Assembly: GCA_013433145.1 (NCBI GenBank)
Contig: CM024187.1
Span: 7,580,826-7,644,825, forward strand
Direction of reading: 5' to 3'
DNA: 64,000 nucleotides
From: Ascaris suum
Taxonomy: Eukaryota > Nematoda > Chromadorea > Rhabditida > Ascarididae
Shown here in pieces: positions 22,801 through 53,234 of the stretch (its first letter is position 1; each line of letters opens with the position of its first letter). Below the pieces are notes generated by a model. It saw only the letters and a program-made list of their open reading frames with translations. It did no database searches and had not been told where the DNA came from. The position numbers were made by a program, and so were the translations under genes.

Positions 22801-25800
22801 GTTGAGCGCAAATGAGGTCTGAGAAAAGAGATAAGTTATTCAGGTGGACGGAAATATGGAAAAGTACGCAAACTCCTTTTCAAGAATTTAGAGCTGTTCT
22901 CGAGAAATGTAAGCGTTTTTGTGGTTGACATACTATGGCATTAATTTACACATTAATGCAGTCGGTAGTGCATAATGCACAAACAATGTGAAGAAAATAG
23001 AGCCGCAGGCAAAATAATAATCACGTTTGTAAAATGCCAATAAATTGCTATGCATGTTGACTGCTCATCGGACGCACAGCACTGTCTCGGCGGGTGTGTC
23101 TCTACGATTGTCTTCATGCACACTTTTCAGCTTCTCGAATTATTCCGAAAGCGATATGGTTTAGTATCACTCCAAAAAGAGATATATTGTCGTTCCATAG
23201 CTCATTCGTTTCAGCGATTCAGTTCTGTACCCATCTCATGAATATACAGCTCTTTCGAGAAGCGTCTCTCAATATTTCACATTTAGGATAGTATTTTTGA
23301 TTGAGTTTCCATCCCTATAGCAAAAGAATTCAAATGCTCTCATTTTAGAAGTGACGTGAGTAGTTGAAGACACTTGACGCTGTGAGATCTGCAACTGTTT
23401 TTGTTTCGTAGCGGGTCGGACGCGGCCAAAAATATTTATGAAACGGTTGCTCTGACAGGTTGGTTGCAAAACGCGTTGTCGGTCTCCGTGGTGCATTTGT
23501 TCAGCTGTCAGTTAGCACCAGCGTGAGATTGCCCGATAAGTAAATCAAGGGCGAGGAAACCACACCCCACAAGAAGCAATGTGATCAGCGTGTCACTTCA
23601 CATCACTTACTATCACATCAGTTGGTTGGCAGCTAACGATTGTTGGCTGGAATAGATGTGATGTGAGATTGTGTGTTCCAGTAAAGAAGCTAACCATTAG
23701 TTGTGACACGTTTTTCTGTTAGGCTTACCTTCGTAACCTTTATTGTGGCCTTTGCTTTCCTTTTTGATTTTCATTCATTTTGTATATAAATCCAGAATTG
23801 TTACTGTTGTCATAGACAACATTATATGACGCCACTTTTGTTCTTGTATAGTAAGTTTTATTTCGTAATTGCTCATTTCTAAAAAGAGGAAATGGCCGTT
23901 TTTCCAATCACAGTTCGCTTTGCTGACCAGTGCTTAATTGACCGGTACAGTGATTTCTTAAAATTCACCCATTTCATTGAGAAAACGGGCGAATTTGCGC
24001 CTTTTCGTTGACATCAAGTCAGAAAACACGGTATATAAACCGAAAATCGACCTTTATTTACGCTAAAGTTGCCTAAAATGACCAGAAATTAGTAGTTTTC
24101 CAGTATTTATGATCATCCTATGCTGTAAAAAGTAGAACCTTTCACGAACTACTTCTTAAATGCAGTTTCTCATCACATTCACTTTATACTGCCTTTGACA
24201 GCGACATTCACTGTCAATTGTATGGTAGTAGGAGGGCTATGTTTGCTTCCAGAGTTTACTTTCTTTTTCGATTTCAGTTTAGTATCTAGAATGTAGACGT
24301 TGAAAGACATCCTGCAGCTTATTGTGTTGTAGTTAGTCGTCCAGAGTCTCGACCAATTGCACATAGCTGTCGGCCTTATGGTTGACTAGGACGCTCATAG
24401 CCACTAAGGTAAAACTGTTTCAAGCCGCTTTTCCTTACTACGTAACTGTTGTGGAAGTCGTTTCGAAACAAGACATTGCTTGCCTCTGGTCCGGCGAAAG
24501 CATCTTCTACAATCTCCTTGTTAGACAGCTCAGAGGAGAACCTTGAAGGTCCTTGAAGGCTACCTGTTTACATGAACTCAGTAGAAAATACATGGCCCAT
24601 TTGGCTTCAGGTGTCGCTCGTTCCTATAGGGGATCATGTCCGCTGAGGCCATTCCTGTGTATAATATTTACGTTGTCCGAAATGCAAAGCTAATATGAGA
24701 AGTTATTAAAACCATCTTGGAGGCTCAAAAAATTGCACCACTTTGAAGCTTGCCTGTCAAATGAAATAAGACGTGATTGTCCGCAAGTGAAATCAGATTC
24801 CAGGAATTCGTTTTGGAGATAGAAATCTCATTTAAGTATCACACCTCTTAGTAATTGCTTATGCGGGATGCTCTTTTACTCTCGTCTTGATAAATTAGCG
24901 CGGACATAACAAATTGCTTCTGCCGGGTGCCTGTAGCCCCTTGATGTGATCCACTCAGATAGAGTCTTTCTAGAATGTGTGAGAGGGATGAATTCCAATA
25001 TAGCACTACTGGTCCCGAAGCGAAGTCTGTAAGGATTGATAGCCACTTCCTTTAATTTTTAAAGCATAAGCATTTAGGGAATAAAGTTCACTACTTAAGA
25101 AGAAAGTAGAAGTTTATTGTATCCTGCAATTGTGACTGAAGACCATAAGACATTTCTGTTCTGCTAAAAGCCGAGTCCCGTCATAAACCGGTCCAGTTTC
25201 AATTATTCGGAACTTGTTTTTTGCATTTTCATTAAATTGTCACCTATCGAACATGGACGAAAACTGCATTTAGTTCACCAGGTGCACTTTACATTCTTCT
25301 TTTTCATCATTCTTCCCTATTATCCACATAGTCGCTTAGTCGAATTATTACAGACAGTTGGTTAGTTGAACATTTCTGTTCAGTATTGTAAGTTATATCG
25401 TGGTGGTAGTAATTTTGTATTTGAATGTTTTCCTGCGTAAGATTACAAGGAAACACATGAGTGGTTCCTCTTAACTTTCAACTTCTCCCTCAAGCACTTT
25501 TTACGTAACCTTTATAATGATGCCTCTCATTCTTTACTTACTCCATGATGGTAAAAATATAACTTTATAACTCGGCGCCTGTTGTATGTAGATGGGTGGT
25601 TTTTTTAGCCATTTGCTCAGTATTCCAGACAGTTCCGATGGTGTAAGAATTTGTGGTTTTACTCCACGTACTTCTTTTCCAAGCTCGTCCATCTAACACT
25701 ATATGTTTACATTTTGATGATCGTTGATAATGTGCAGCAGCTGATCACTACCAACAGAAAAGTGAGGCAAAGGGTCAGATTGAAGATGAATACGAAACAG

Positions 25801-28800
25801 CTGAGACAAAACGGATTGCAAAATTTACGTGAGCGAATTCGAAGGAAACTTTTGGATGCAAATATGCATCTGCCAGAAAACTTAGAAGAATGTATCCATA
25901 TGAATATCTCACTGTACAATTGCAAAGAAGACCGTAGAAGGTGGAATGCAGAGGAGATTACTGAAGAGAGTCGATTTAGAAGCACTTTCCAGCCATTTAT
26001 AGGGATGTTCATCTGATTTTCAAACGACATGGCAGTGTCAGAGGCACAAATTCCATTTACAGTCACTTCTCTTATTGTTGCAACAATGAGACCGTTTGCG
26101 CAAATAACAGTAACTCACTCATAAAACAAAATCAGCATCTCTACCATTTTGAAGGAGGGTGGGGGAGGGGAGGGGGTGAGCTTCAAATTATATTTTAGCT
26201 CTGATTAAACTCTCTCAGCAGCTAAAGACTTTTAGCCATTGGGGCCTTTATTCGGAGCTAAACGATATAGATAAACGCCAATGATAAGCTTTCATTCTGT
26301 TTTTCGTGCAGCATATACGACGGTTCAGTTAGTATTATGTTTGCTTTCATGCAAGGGCCTAAAAACATCCACTATCCACGTTATACACCCAATTCAGCAT
26401 TCGCAAAAAATTAAGCAACACGATTAGTGGTATAATCGTTGACACATTCCAGATACCAGTTTTTAGGTGAGTTTTGGACGCTGAAGACATATGCTCCTTT
26501 CTATAGTTGTGCCATAATTCAGCGATCATTAAACTCGCAAACTCATTGTCCGCTGCACTATGCATAAAACCTCTTGCATGGTGATGACGCTTCCGGTTGC
26601 AGCAGGTATGTGTTGGCCATAGCACGAGCAGACGGTGGTGGGAGGTAAGTGAAATGGGGATGGGACAGAGGGGATGTGCGCGTAACAAGTTGTTGAAGGA
26701 GGGCTACACGACATGTGGGTATTGAGGCTGTCGTTGTGGAATGGAATGATGGGGCAATGAGGCATAGGGGTTGGTACGATATTTGCTGTCATCGTAGTAG
26801 TGGCGCCCTTATGTCTGCGTCTGTGTAACGTGTGAATTTGCCTGTCTGCCGACGTTTCAACTACAGAACAGCCGAAGAAATTAGAGTTGCAAAGTTTGGT
26901 TGGTACTGGGTGGATTTCCAACTCAAACACTTAAGTGATCCATCGATTTTGCAAGGAGTCGTAGTCATTTGCAAGCGCTTAGAAACATGCCTGCATTTTA
27001 CAACTACTGAGTTTTCATGTCGCACTGAACGGGTCACAAAAGGCGAATTTTTTGCAGGCGATTTGTCCAGGCATTTGGAACAGCCAAAATATGACTGTAT
27101 TATTGCGCACTGTTTATTATTTTCCGGCAATTCGTCAAACTGGTTGTTAAGGTCAGCGGAAGTGCAAAACGCATACTGCAGCAGTTTTTCTGGCACCACA
27201 TGCACCCCATGAGCGGACGCCGTGAATCACGACTCGGCCGATTGCAAAATGCCTTCAAATTTTTAGGCGCCTTTTTTCTGCAGCTTCTTTCGAAGTTGAA
27301 ATATAAAACTGGAATGCTGGCACAATATGTCACGCCACTTGTTGGCAAATTTCGTCGCTACAGGCTCAGTCGTTCTCGATCAGACAGATGGGCGTATAGT
27401 GCAATCATGGTTCACCGAGTTAAAAAAGAACGCGATTATAGGCTCGAATGCAGCAAGAGGAGCAAAATTTAGTGTGATATTCATGGATACCCTGGTGGGG
27501 TATGGAAATAAAATCTCATATAGCAAGAAGATGCGTATCAGTATAATATCGTATCTCAAGGAGCAGCAGGTCACGATGGGGGAGATTTAATTTCTGCAGA
27601 TGAAGTACGTTTTGTCTTCGTATTCACCATTTAGGTGACCGCACAGACAGCTACGTGAGGCCGCCATCCGTTTGTCGCCGTTGGAGGTGCAAATGACAAA
27701 GAAATTAGCACCACCAGATCAGAAGTCAAAGTTATTTGCATGCAACTGAATTGTTACACTTAAATCGGCATGCTCCATGAGGCTACCTGCTTGGATAACT
27801 CAGTCGCTTTTACAAGGCTTGCGCTTGCGTGGTCAGGTGTGATGATATCAGCGTTTGATTTCTGGCACGCATGTGTATTTCATTACGTAGCTGTTGTAAC
27901 GCCCAAAATAATTTTTATTTCCTATGGGTGCATTGTTGACGCCGATGTTTTATGACTATAGTGAATTGACAGTGTTCGTAAATCGTAGCTGCGCGTTTTT
28001 GCACTCTGGTTTTACCTAACCAACAAATTACACATCCCCTCCCCTCCTTCTAACGTACAGTAAACATATAAAGTAATGCTTACATATTTTTACTAACCGA
28101 ATTGCTGGCGCAAATCTCCGAAAAGGTTTTTTTCGCTACTCAGTTGGTGTGAATGCGAAAAGTTCAAGAAAAAGTAGATTGTGTTCTAGTGCTGCGAGGA
28201 GTGGGAGTGGTTATCACCGAAAAACAGAAATGTAATGTACTGTCGAAAAAGAAGGTATTCGGAATGAAGTTTTATCAATAACGGCAGCAAAAAGTACGAG
28301 AAAAACGTTTCGGGGCTGAACACTGGCATTTGTGTGTAAGCCATGAGTGGGACTCGTCAGAAGAACTCAATGCCTTTTTGTGATGGCGTGAAATACTGAC
28401 AGCATAAAATGTTGGTACTAAATGTTGTTCTATTATGAGCAATGAATGTGCTGAACGAATGAATCCAAGGGATTACAAAATGAGAACTATTACACCAACA
28501 ACCTTTTTTTTCAAAGAGTGATAACTTCACTCTCGGTGGACAATTTTTTGGGTTCTTGATGTGCCCTTCTAGGCTCACCTCGTCACAAACGAAATCAGCG
28601 TTTTGGTTGCACTGCTCGAGACTCAGTTTTTTATGTGCAAACATCAAGCACTATTGAATATATTCTTGGAAGTATATTATGAAGACGGGTGCGTTCATAC
28701 TGCAATGTTAAATAACTTACAAATAAATTTGTCATCCTCAGCATTATTTATACAAAATCACTCGAACAGGTTACAGAACCAATTTCTGCCAGAAAGAGAA

Positions 28801-31800
28801 TATGCCAAAATGTTTTGTCATTCTTATTATCGGCTCTGCAGTAGAATGGACCTGCCAATTGAAGTGATATTCCTATATCAAAGTCTTTTGCATATTTTGA
28901 ATTGGATAAATGCAAAGGATCGCTTTATTTGTAATATACCACGATGCAGTCACATTCATCGGTAGAGTCAATCTGTCGCAAAGTGTTATTTGGCTGTAGA
29001 TAATGTGCTGATATGGCTCGCAGTTTACATTATTGCCGGGTTGAGAGGATTCGTTAAACTCTGAATTGAATATACGTCGGGAGAGTTTTGCTACGTTTTA
29101 TTAATGACTATTCGTCACTTATTTCGTTAAGAACAATATCTTTAATGCTCAATATACGAAGCTATCATTGTTGACCGTTTTATCAGTAAAAATTGTGATT
29201 ATTTTTTAAGCATTTTATTTAATCTGCACTAACGTAAGATTTTAGCAAGTGATAAGCTTTTTATGAGAGGCCCTTGCAGAGTTAATCTTTTGCAGAACAC
29301 ACCTCATAGTCGTGAGAATATTCAAACAATTGGGGGGGGGGGGGGATACTATTAACTCAGTTATGCTGTCAATTGGTGAAGTGAGGAGATGTGGTAGAAT
29401 TTAACAATGTTGATAGCGTTTTTGCAAATCAATCTATATTTCTCATCTTTCTGAAGTGGATAGTTGATCGACCTATGCATAATGAACTTATGATTCGGTG
29501 TGCAAACGTGTGCGCAAGGTGTGTTGCTTGTGGAAGTTATGAAAGGTGATCCTTGACACAGACAATTTCATCTCAAATTGTTCTGTGCCTTTGTGCGATC
29601 GCTGTCCACTTCCTTGAGACGTCAATTATAGCCGAAAATAGTCTCGTGAAATGGGTGTATCATCTGTGAAGCTTGGAACGATATGTGGAAAAGGTTTGCA
29701 GTGTGGCGATAGCAATCTCTTTTTGGAATCCACTGCAAATTCCAGCAACATTAGTATCATCGTAACCCGTTTTCAGGGGAGAAATGTAGAAAGGAAGAAT
29801 TTTTTTTATTTCACCTTTTTGAGCGAATCGTTTTTTGTTATAATAGTGGCTAATATATGAATAAACGATGCTGAGTTTTTTTTGGGTTAGTTGAACGTTT
29901 GCAATGAAGTTAGACTCCAAATGAGATAACTTTGACTTCCGAGAAGTTTTACAAAATGAAGCAGATTAGATAGAATATTGGTGAACATGTTCGATGTACA
30001 AGGGAAAGTTGATATTCTTGTTGTGTTGCCTCCTTCCACTCCTGTGCTTTCAATGTTGATAGCATATTAGTGAAAGGACTTCCTCGTGATTACCAAATTT
30101 ATCTGAGATATGCCATGTCCTTTTATATTCGCGATTGAATTGACCGAATAAATGGTTTAGAGGGTTTTTACTCAAAAAACTCATCATCATTTAAATGTTC
30201 ATATCTTTAGCCTTTTCTATTATCTATATTTGTGTGCCGTTGGTTCGTGCAACGGACCGGAAGTGTTAACAGCAAACTGTTGCGACTCATCAATTTAGTG
30301 GCGTTCTACTTACGCTCTATCGACCTATCCTAAAGGATCATTCAAGTTGAGTGCAGTATTGTTGCCTTATTGTTGAAATTTTCTATCGTATATTGAACGC
30401 CGCATGTAAAGATCATCATCGATGAACGGCAGCAAGTACAATTTTTGGAATGCTTTTGTGCAGCTCACATCAACCGTCTTGGAACGATAATTCTCATCAG
30501 GAAGGGCATAGTGCAAGCGTCTGTCATCGGGTCCGCCACCAGTTTGTTAAGGTTAGAATGGGATCTTAGCGTCGATGAAGGTCTTTCTAACTCTTCACAG
30601 CCTAGTTTACCTTGAAAGGGAATGTTCAAGAGAGTCACGTTGGAGACGATACCCTCAGCAGGTGCATTGAAAGGTATAGAATGATCCACAAAATGAAGAA
30701 CCAACTGATGGAGAATCTTTGCAGATTTTCTCCACCTTTAAATGCCATTAACTCACTTTGAACTCCATCAACATGACATTGGTACCAAGGGATCATCAAA
30801 TATTTTTTACGTTTTGCCGTCATATTTTATAAGTCCAGTTGTGGTTCTCCATTTGGAACTTCCTGACAAACAGATGTATCGAAACGAGGCTATCACCTGC
30901 TGTTAGAGATTTCTTGTTTCCTCTTGAGCACAAAAACGCTTAATCTTCATCTAGGCATTATGACAGCCGGTCTTCACGATCCGCATCATGAGAGATTAGC
31001 AGGCAATACCAAGTTGCCCGTAACTGAATGAAGTGATCTTGGAGCCTTCATTGCAAAAAAGAAAACTCAAAATTTGTACAACAAAAGGTACTCGCTGATC
31101 GTTTGGCGATAGAATTATCGCTGCTCGTATTTATCGCAGCTGTTGTCACTCATCCTTTCTCTTTATGGATAATATATATTTTGATAGAATAAAAATATCC
31201 TCCAAATGAATGAATATCCCTCTGGCAAATTGGGGCCTATTATCGGGAGAATAGAATTATTATCAACCTGAAAGATTTAGTGTCGTTCGAAATTCGTGTT
31301 GTGCAAATGTGCGCATTTTCCGCACCATCTATTAGTTCTCAATTACCGCCCTTCGACGTGCATTTGCACTCTTTTTCGACTCGCTAAATCATGACACTAA
31401 TCACGTATACGGCGCAATTTCACCATTATGCAGTCTACAAGTGCAAATTTATAAAATACAACCGCTGATATGGGGCAGTAACTCGCTTCATATAATTCGT
31501 ATATTACAACGCGGCTGCAAAAATCGCCTTCGCGAAATTCAAATCGTATAAGCACGTTCTTGCGAATAGAAACGACTGTGTAGGGCTGCACTATATTGAC
31601 CGCTCTGGCATGCTGCATTTGCACATTCTAGAATTTTATGTAGGAATCCAAATTTTAAATGTGCTGTGTGACGAGCTTATTTCAAGTTTGCAACTCGCGG
31701 CACGAGAACAAGAACACGTCGACTTTTTTACTGAGCGAGAACAAGTTCAAATGCAACGGTCGAGTACCACAGGCACTGCGATAACAGCTGCTTATTTAAG

Positions 31801-33580
31801 CAGTTAATCGAATTAAGTTACATTTCAACTCACTTTCTGCTCCCGCTCCCTGTTCTTCGAGTGCAACAACGAGAAACAGTACCCGTTTTTTGCAGTGAAG
31901 AAAGCACATCTCCTGTACCTTTTAAAAACGATGTCGCATTGAACGATTTATTAATTCTCATTTAATTCACACATGAGCTTACTTCCTTTCGTCAATTTTC
32001 TGGAAATCCCGTAACTCATTACCGGCCTAATTTCTCGTCCCCATTTGTTGATTAACTCCCTTTCCTCTCGCTGTGAAACAGTCTTATTTGAATGGTTTGC
32101 AAGTAACGAGCGTTGGCCTGAGCAGATGAAGCGCCAAAGGTTCGAGAAATTACGCATTTTTTAATGTCTTTTAAAAAATGTTCCTGAAGCCGAAGGTTCT
32201 TTCCAGCGCTAGTTCAACCACCTGGTTTTGACACGCTTTCTCGAATGCAACATTTGCGGCCAATCTCTATCGTAATTCGCAGTGGGAAGGTGGAGAAAAA
32301 CAATGTCCGGATATGATCTGAATGCATTCTACCTCTTTTCACTCTTCTTTCGCTGATTTATTCGTTGTCGGAGGTTCAGCTGAGTTACACTGCATAACGA
32401 TTATTGCCAGCATACATGCTTAACAAATTTAAAGCTAGGCCAAATCAATTTGAACCTTCAAACGCATCCGCATAATGGCTCGACCTTGAAGTCGTCTGCA
32501 TGCTTGTTTCAGTCCGTTTACCTTTATGTGTGTTGTGTCTGTTCGTGTGTATGCATGTCTATTATATGTGGACGGGCGCACAGGTGGATGGGTGCGTTCT
32601 CAGGCCAACTTTTTACACATTGAAGTGGCTTCCACTTGGGCACCTGTCAAATTCGGATACTTTTTGGAAATGCAAATCCGTTCATTTGGCCAACGATTAT
32701 TGTAGCAAACCAATTGTAATAACGTTTTAGCGCAGCGAAAGCTGCTCGAGACATTTTTACGACTCCGCTTTGGAAGAGGAACAATTGGTTATCGGCAACC
32801 TTCAATTTTCGCTCGCAAATATACTGACCGAATCTCTCATTCCGTATGTGATGATTCCTAATAAAGATGTCGAGCCTGTTTCAGGGGTGCAAGTCAGAGT
32901 ATTTCACGAAAAAAGAAACGTCGTTTCAGTCATAGATGCTTCAGAATAAGACTTATACTTTCTTGTCTATACCTTAGTGAAACAGCAATCTTAAATAAAG
33001 CATACCTTCACATAAGAGAATGTAGGTAGCGTTGACATGACCATGGATTGAGATCGACTAGATGGTTGCTTGTGGAAAAATTCGAAAAAGCAAGTCGTCC
33101 GACTAGGAACAAGAGTGAAATCGACGGTTTTCAAAGCTTCTTTTCGATTATTACACTTGTGGATTCGTTACACTTGCATTTGCCTATGTTTGTGTAACCG
33201 TCCGTTAATTGAAGTGGACGCGTCAAACTATTCCTCGCTCTATATCATCTGCGCAATAACGGCTCTGCCAAAACGTCTTACTTCGTCACATAATTGTACT
33301 ATGTGTTTGACTATGAAACTCTCTCACTGAACAAGAATCTTTGCGCTGATACGTTTGCACATTTTATTGGAATTCGTTAGATCAGTGCTCGCTTATTGCT
33401 GCCAGCCTAAATGAATGAATCACTTATGCGTCTTTTTCACCAATGTTTTTAAAAGGAAATTTATATAAGTTTTCAAATTGATTTGCATCCATTTTTTATT
33501 CATATCTGTGGATCTGTTTGTATTCAGTAATTTTTTTTGATGTCCCTCTCAAAATTTACACAAAGAGGTCGTACAAGGCA
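19870..33580. other. Long gene-poor spacer
   Basis: No gene with joined exons could be supported. Open frames at 21,671-22,167 (minus), 25,720-26,016 (plus), 26,832-27,212 (plus) and 27,327-27,590 (plus) have charged, protein-like composition and may be transposon remnants, but none was recognised. The stretch 31,300-32,300, upstream of the SOD-repeat gene, is AT-rich and could hold its control region; no defined motif is claimed. Confidence 0.4.
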
Positions 33581-33581
33581 T

Positions 33582-33589
33582 GATTTCAG
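33582..33589 (+). promoter_or_regulatory. Possible trans-splice acceptor before the SOD-repeat gene
   Basis: A strong acceptor GATTTCAG ends 7 nt before the ATG at 33,597. In nematodes such a site close to the start codon often receives a spliced leader. It could equally be the acceptor of a 5' UTR intron. Confidence 0.4.
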
Positions 33590-33596
33590 ATTGTTT

Positions 33597-48975
<15,379 letters not shown>

Positions 48976-50804
48976 GGAGTTATTGAACACTCTCCTAAAT
49001 TGCCATCCATACGTTTAAACAACTGTGCGGGCCAAACAAACCGTCGTGCTTTTCTCTCTACACGCATATTTTAAGACGTTGCTCATTTATATGCATACGA
49101 AGGTTTTTTGAAGTGAAGTTTACTGTTCCGTTTATATGCTTGAATTTGGAGTGCCAGGTGGGACTGCTAGAAATGTTCAACTTGTTGTCGCAGTTATTAG
49201 CTGACAAAAAATGTATCCGAACAGTTGACATGATAGCTTTTGCAGTTTGTTTATTGATAACAAAAGGTCATGCTTTTTATGTCTTAACCGAACCGATCGC
49301 ATATACAAATCTCGGATGAGAGGTTCGTTTTTGGCGACCGGGCGAAGAAATATGAAATTCATCCGCCATAAAATGCGCGTGGAACCCCGGATGATTTCAA
49401 GTGATTAAAACTCCTCTCGAAATTGATCAGTGAATGTGAAATATGGTGTAGGATAACGCTAACTTCAGCTGTTCCCGACTTCAAACTACCCTCAGACAAA
49501 CCGATACAGCCATGTGTGCAAAATGAGGTTGCATAATGCACTTTACAAATGAAAATTCGCGGAAGTAGATAAAAACGGGTAGCTGCACCATTTTTCAGAT
49601 TCGCAGACGAAAACAAAATGCATAAGAAATTTCTCTCCATCACGCTATGTAAAAATGTGGAAGTAGAACAACATGAACGACCTGACAATATAAACTGCAA
49701 TTTTCCTTTGTTGCAATATTGCTGTTTTGGTTGTAAAAAATAAATTCAAATGCAAACTGCAATGCTGGTCTTCTATTACTGTAGGAAAGTGAAAGCGCAA
49801 TTGTGTAGCGATTGAAATAAAATCATTAACACATATGTGGGAAGCAGAATCGTAAAGAGAGAGACTAATAACTTTATTTTTATCCATTTGCTTCCGCTTT
49901 TTCTAGATAACGTGCTCAACGAACATTATTATCATGAGCAACTAACAAGCAACATTCGCACAGATATTAGCACATGCTAGACGTGGATAACATCCTAAAA
50001 TTCCCATTTTTCTTTTTTTTCGCCCTCTATGGAGTGCACTAAGATAAATATGATCCGTTTTCTGTGGGTCACAATCGTAACAGTATACATCCTTCAAGAC
50101 TGTGAGAAGGCGGTAGAAAGGTTGGATGCTTTTTTTTGCATTTCAGCCATCTGGACCAATTGTTTTCACCATTAAAGAAAGCATAACGAATAATTTCTCA
50201 AGTAAGCTAGCGGCTGTTCAGTCTTCGAAAAAAGTCTCCGCTTTTCTCATCGCTTCGAATCATTGTTTGAAGAGAAATAAATCTGCAAATTTCATTTTTG
50301 AGCGTCTATGATCGAAAATTTTCAGCTCAAAATATTTCAGGATTTGTCCAGTAGGTTAACTGCTTATGAAACGCGCTATGGGGCTTCGTCTCACTGTTGT
50401 TTTTCTTTGAAAGTTCCTGTATAAATCTGATCGCTTGTGCTACTTTTGGAAGCATACAGGTGATGTCAGTTCCTCTAGTATGATCTAACCTTCATTTTCA
50501 CTCTCAATTTTCAATATTCTCCTTAATTCTGATTCCACTATATATTCCAACAAAAAACTACTAAAGTATTTTTTTCGCACATTTCAACTCAAGATCCATT
50601 CTGCCAAATAGGTAAGTAAGTATTTATATGGGAAAATCAATCCTTGTCTCTTTATCTCGCAAGTTTATGGTCGCTGAAGTGCTGTCAGGAACTGAAAAAA
50701 TTGGATCCGACCAACTTCCATGATGCAAAGTTTTCTTTTATGCTACATATCGGATCGTGATGGGAAATGTGGTCGATTTTATGGGGTAGGTACACAAACC
50801 TCGA
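48976..50804. other. Spacer after the SOD-repeat gene
   Basis: No supported gene. A plus frame after acceptor CATTTCAG (50,148 on; PSGPIVFTIKES) and minus frames near 49,000-49,900 are not convincing. Confidence 0.35.
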
Positions 50805-50867
50805 TGGGCATCCGATTTGTGCGGCGACTGCGTTACTAAGCAAACGCATTGTTACACGGTTTGCCAT
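50805..50867 (-). CDS. Possible start exon, unknown gene
   Basis: ATG followed by ANRVTMRLLSNAVAAQIG, with donor GAG|GTTTGT. The basic, hydroxylated, Asp/Glu-free start resembles a mitochondrial targeting sequence. No following exon could be joined. Confidence 0.25.
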
Positions 50868-51415
50868 TGCTTTTTGAATATTTGCATAAGCGGCGGACTG
50901 ATCGACAGTTTTGCGGAGTGCACTTCCGTACCAGTTTAACTGGCGCGCTTCCCCCTCTTATAGCAAATGCTCCTTTTTGCTAAAACTCTGAACAGGCTCT
51001 CCTATAAGGATTTTTTTGCTAAGTTTTTTCCAATGTCGATGAAAATTGGCTCGTCAAAACCGAATATTTGGGTGTAAAAGTGACTTCTAAAGCACAGGAG
51101 TTTGTACTCGTTGAATTACTGTTGCTTCATGGATATCGCTTTTCCAAGCTCATGAGTTGAAAGCAGCAGGTGAACAGGTATTTCGATCAATAGTGCATGA
51201 TAAATTTTGTTTTCATAAACAGCAAAAACAGCAACTATTGTTGTGAATATTGGAAATGCTGAAGCATTAGTTCGCAATAATCAGCATTCTTTTCAACAGC
51301 TCGCAAGCGTTTTGCACAGCTGACAGGACCACTGTGATAACAATATCAAAACGAATTGCCCAACAATAGTGAAAAGGTGGAGAATATGAAAAGAAAACGA
51401 TCTGATCGAATATTA

Positions 51416-51680
51416 ATCAAACGGAATGACGTCCTCGGCGACTAATGAAAAAGTGAGTTGCCAATCAACGAGACGCATCTTCAGTACCCTTCTAAAATCA
51501 GTGATATCAAGCCGAAATTTTTTGTCAACTGAACTGGACAATGAATACGAATTGAGAATAGCGTGTGTACGTGAACATAATTGTAACCACAAACAACTAA
51601 CTATTTCCCCCTTTCTTGAGGGATCTAGACTCGTTATATCGATTCTTTTGAGGGCTGCAATTTGGGAAGAGAGAGAACAA
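51416..51680 (-). CDS. Possible terminal exon, unknown gene
   Basis: Acceptor AAATTGCAG, then an open frame LKRIDITSLDPSRKGEI... ending LVAEDVIPFD and TAA. An opposite-strand frame is also open over nearly the same span, so strand is uncertain. Not recognised. Confidence 0.25.
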
Positions 51681-53110
51681 CCGCGTATGAAAGTGTTAAA
51701 ATGCTCGAAAAAGGTACCTGTCTTAAACACTGATATATTTTAAGCATCAGCTGATGATGACACCGTTGAATGCTTTTAGTGGGGGCACCAAATTTTCCCA
51801 GATAAAGAAATCAGAGAAAAGTTTCAAATGTTTACTGGGAGTCAACTGAAAATGTGAAAATAATTGAATGAGCGAAGAAAAAAATGAAGTATTTCTAGAT
51901 GTGAAAGGGAGATATCGTGGCAAAATGACTGTCTCACTTCACAAACACTACTTGCGCATCTCTATCAAACTCTATTAGCCTTTCGCCAAAAAGCGTAAAA
52001 CCTTGAAGATGTTTGCTAGATTTTCGAGAGATGGAAAATGTTACCGTTTTACCGAGCGAGGCTAACTTATTCTGCAACATGCTCTAATTCAAAACCAAAG
52101 AGGAGTATTTCAATGAAGGTCACTTGTCAAATTTAAATTTACTCCTAGTCCCAATATTCTCGGATTTCCTCGAAAATCCGTTTTTTTCCACTCAGGTATA
52201 CGGTTTATTCAAAGTTCCGATTTAGCTTGTTGCGATAATAGCCCCCTCCCCCCCCCCCCCCGCTGCCTGATTCAATAGAGAACGCTGACTGCTTTCCAAA
52301 ATTCCAATTCGGTTAGTAAGTGTTTTCCTAGGATGCTTCTGCAGAAAAAAAAAAAAAGTAAATGATGGTGAGGTAATAATTAACTAAAAAATGCTAATTT
52401 AGATATGATAAGTTTTGAATAGCAATAATACCCACAAAACTTTTGCGCAGAATTCAAATAAAAATAAGAATTCGAATGAATCCATTTTTAAAAGACATGA
52501 ATTGATGATTCATTCTGTTAGCATTTTGGAAACCTGTGTGTTTTTATTTCCGTTTATAGTGGATAAAAAACGCAGAAGAAAGGTAAAAACGTGATCAAGC
52601 CGTTGCCGAATAGAACTAATCGACCGAAAGTGCATGGAAAATTTTGCACGCTAGGTGTCTGCAAATATTTTCGGAACTAAGTGAGTCTGAGAACTGATAT
52701 AACAGTTTCATCCTCCGATATGAATTATATTCAAATTTAATAATTCTAGAACCTAATTTTTAATAATAAACGATGAATTGCATTTAATAATTGGTGCGCT
52801 TGCCCCATCAACAACAAGCTTTCCAACTGAGAATTGCAGAAGCATACAACGACCAAGCTGGTGAGCGTTTAAATGATGCAGGTGCCCTTAAATCGTCTTC
52901 CAGATGGAGGCCTCAGTGGTTGAAAAGACACTAACCTGTGATAAAACTTCAGGTTTGTTATTTCGTCACTGGCTGTGTTTGACCGGAAATGTAAAAGGGG
53001 CGAAAGATTATCTGACGGGTGTTGCAATGTTGCAGCTACAGCGATCGAAATTTTACTTCCTTGTTTAGAAGTGTGCTCGGCATTGGCGTAAGCCATCACA
53101 GAGCACTCAC

Positions 53111-53234
53111 CACTCCGTTGCGCAAAGCAGGAGATGAGCCAGCCGAGCACTTGTCGTCCGATCGCTGGCCTCATCGATCTCACATATTCGGTCATCTTGG
53201 CTGTCATCGAAAAAAGCCGCGACATTCATGGCTA
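53111..53234 (-). CDS. Possible internal exon, unknown gene
   Basis: Acceptor TTGATCAG, donor GTGAGT. Reads MNVAAFFDDSQDDRICEIDE and on to LAHLLLCATE. Acidic start and good splice signals; in phase with the 53,519-53,589 exon. Not recognised. Confidence 0.35.
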
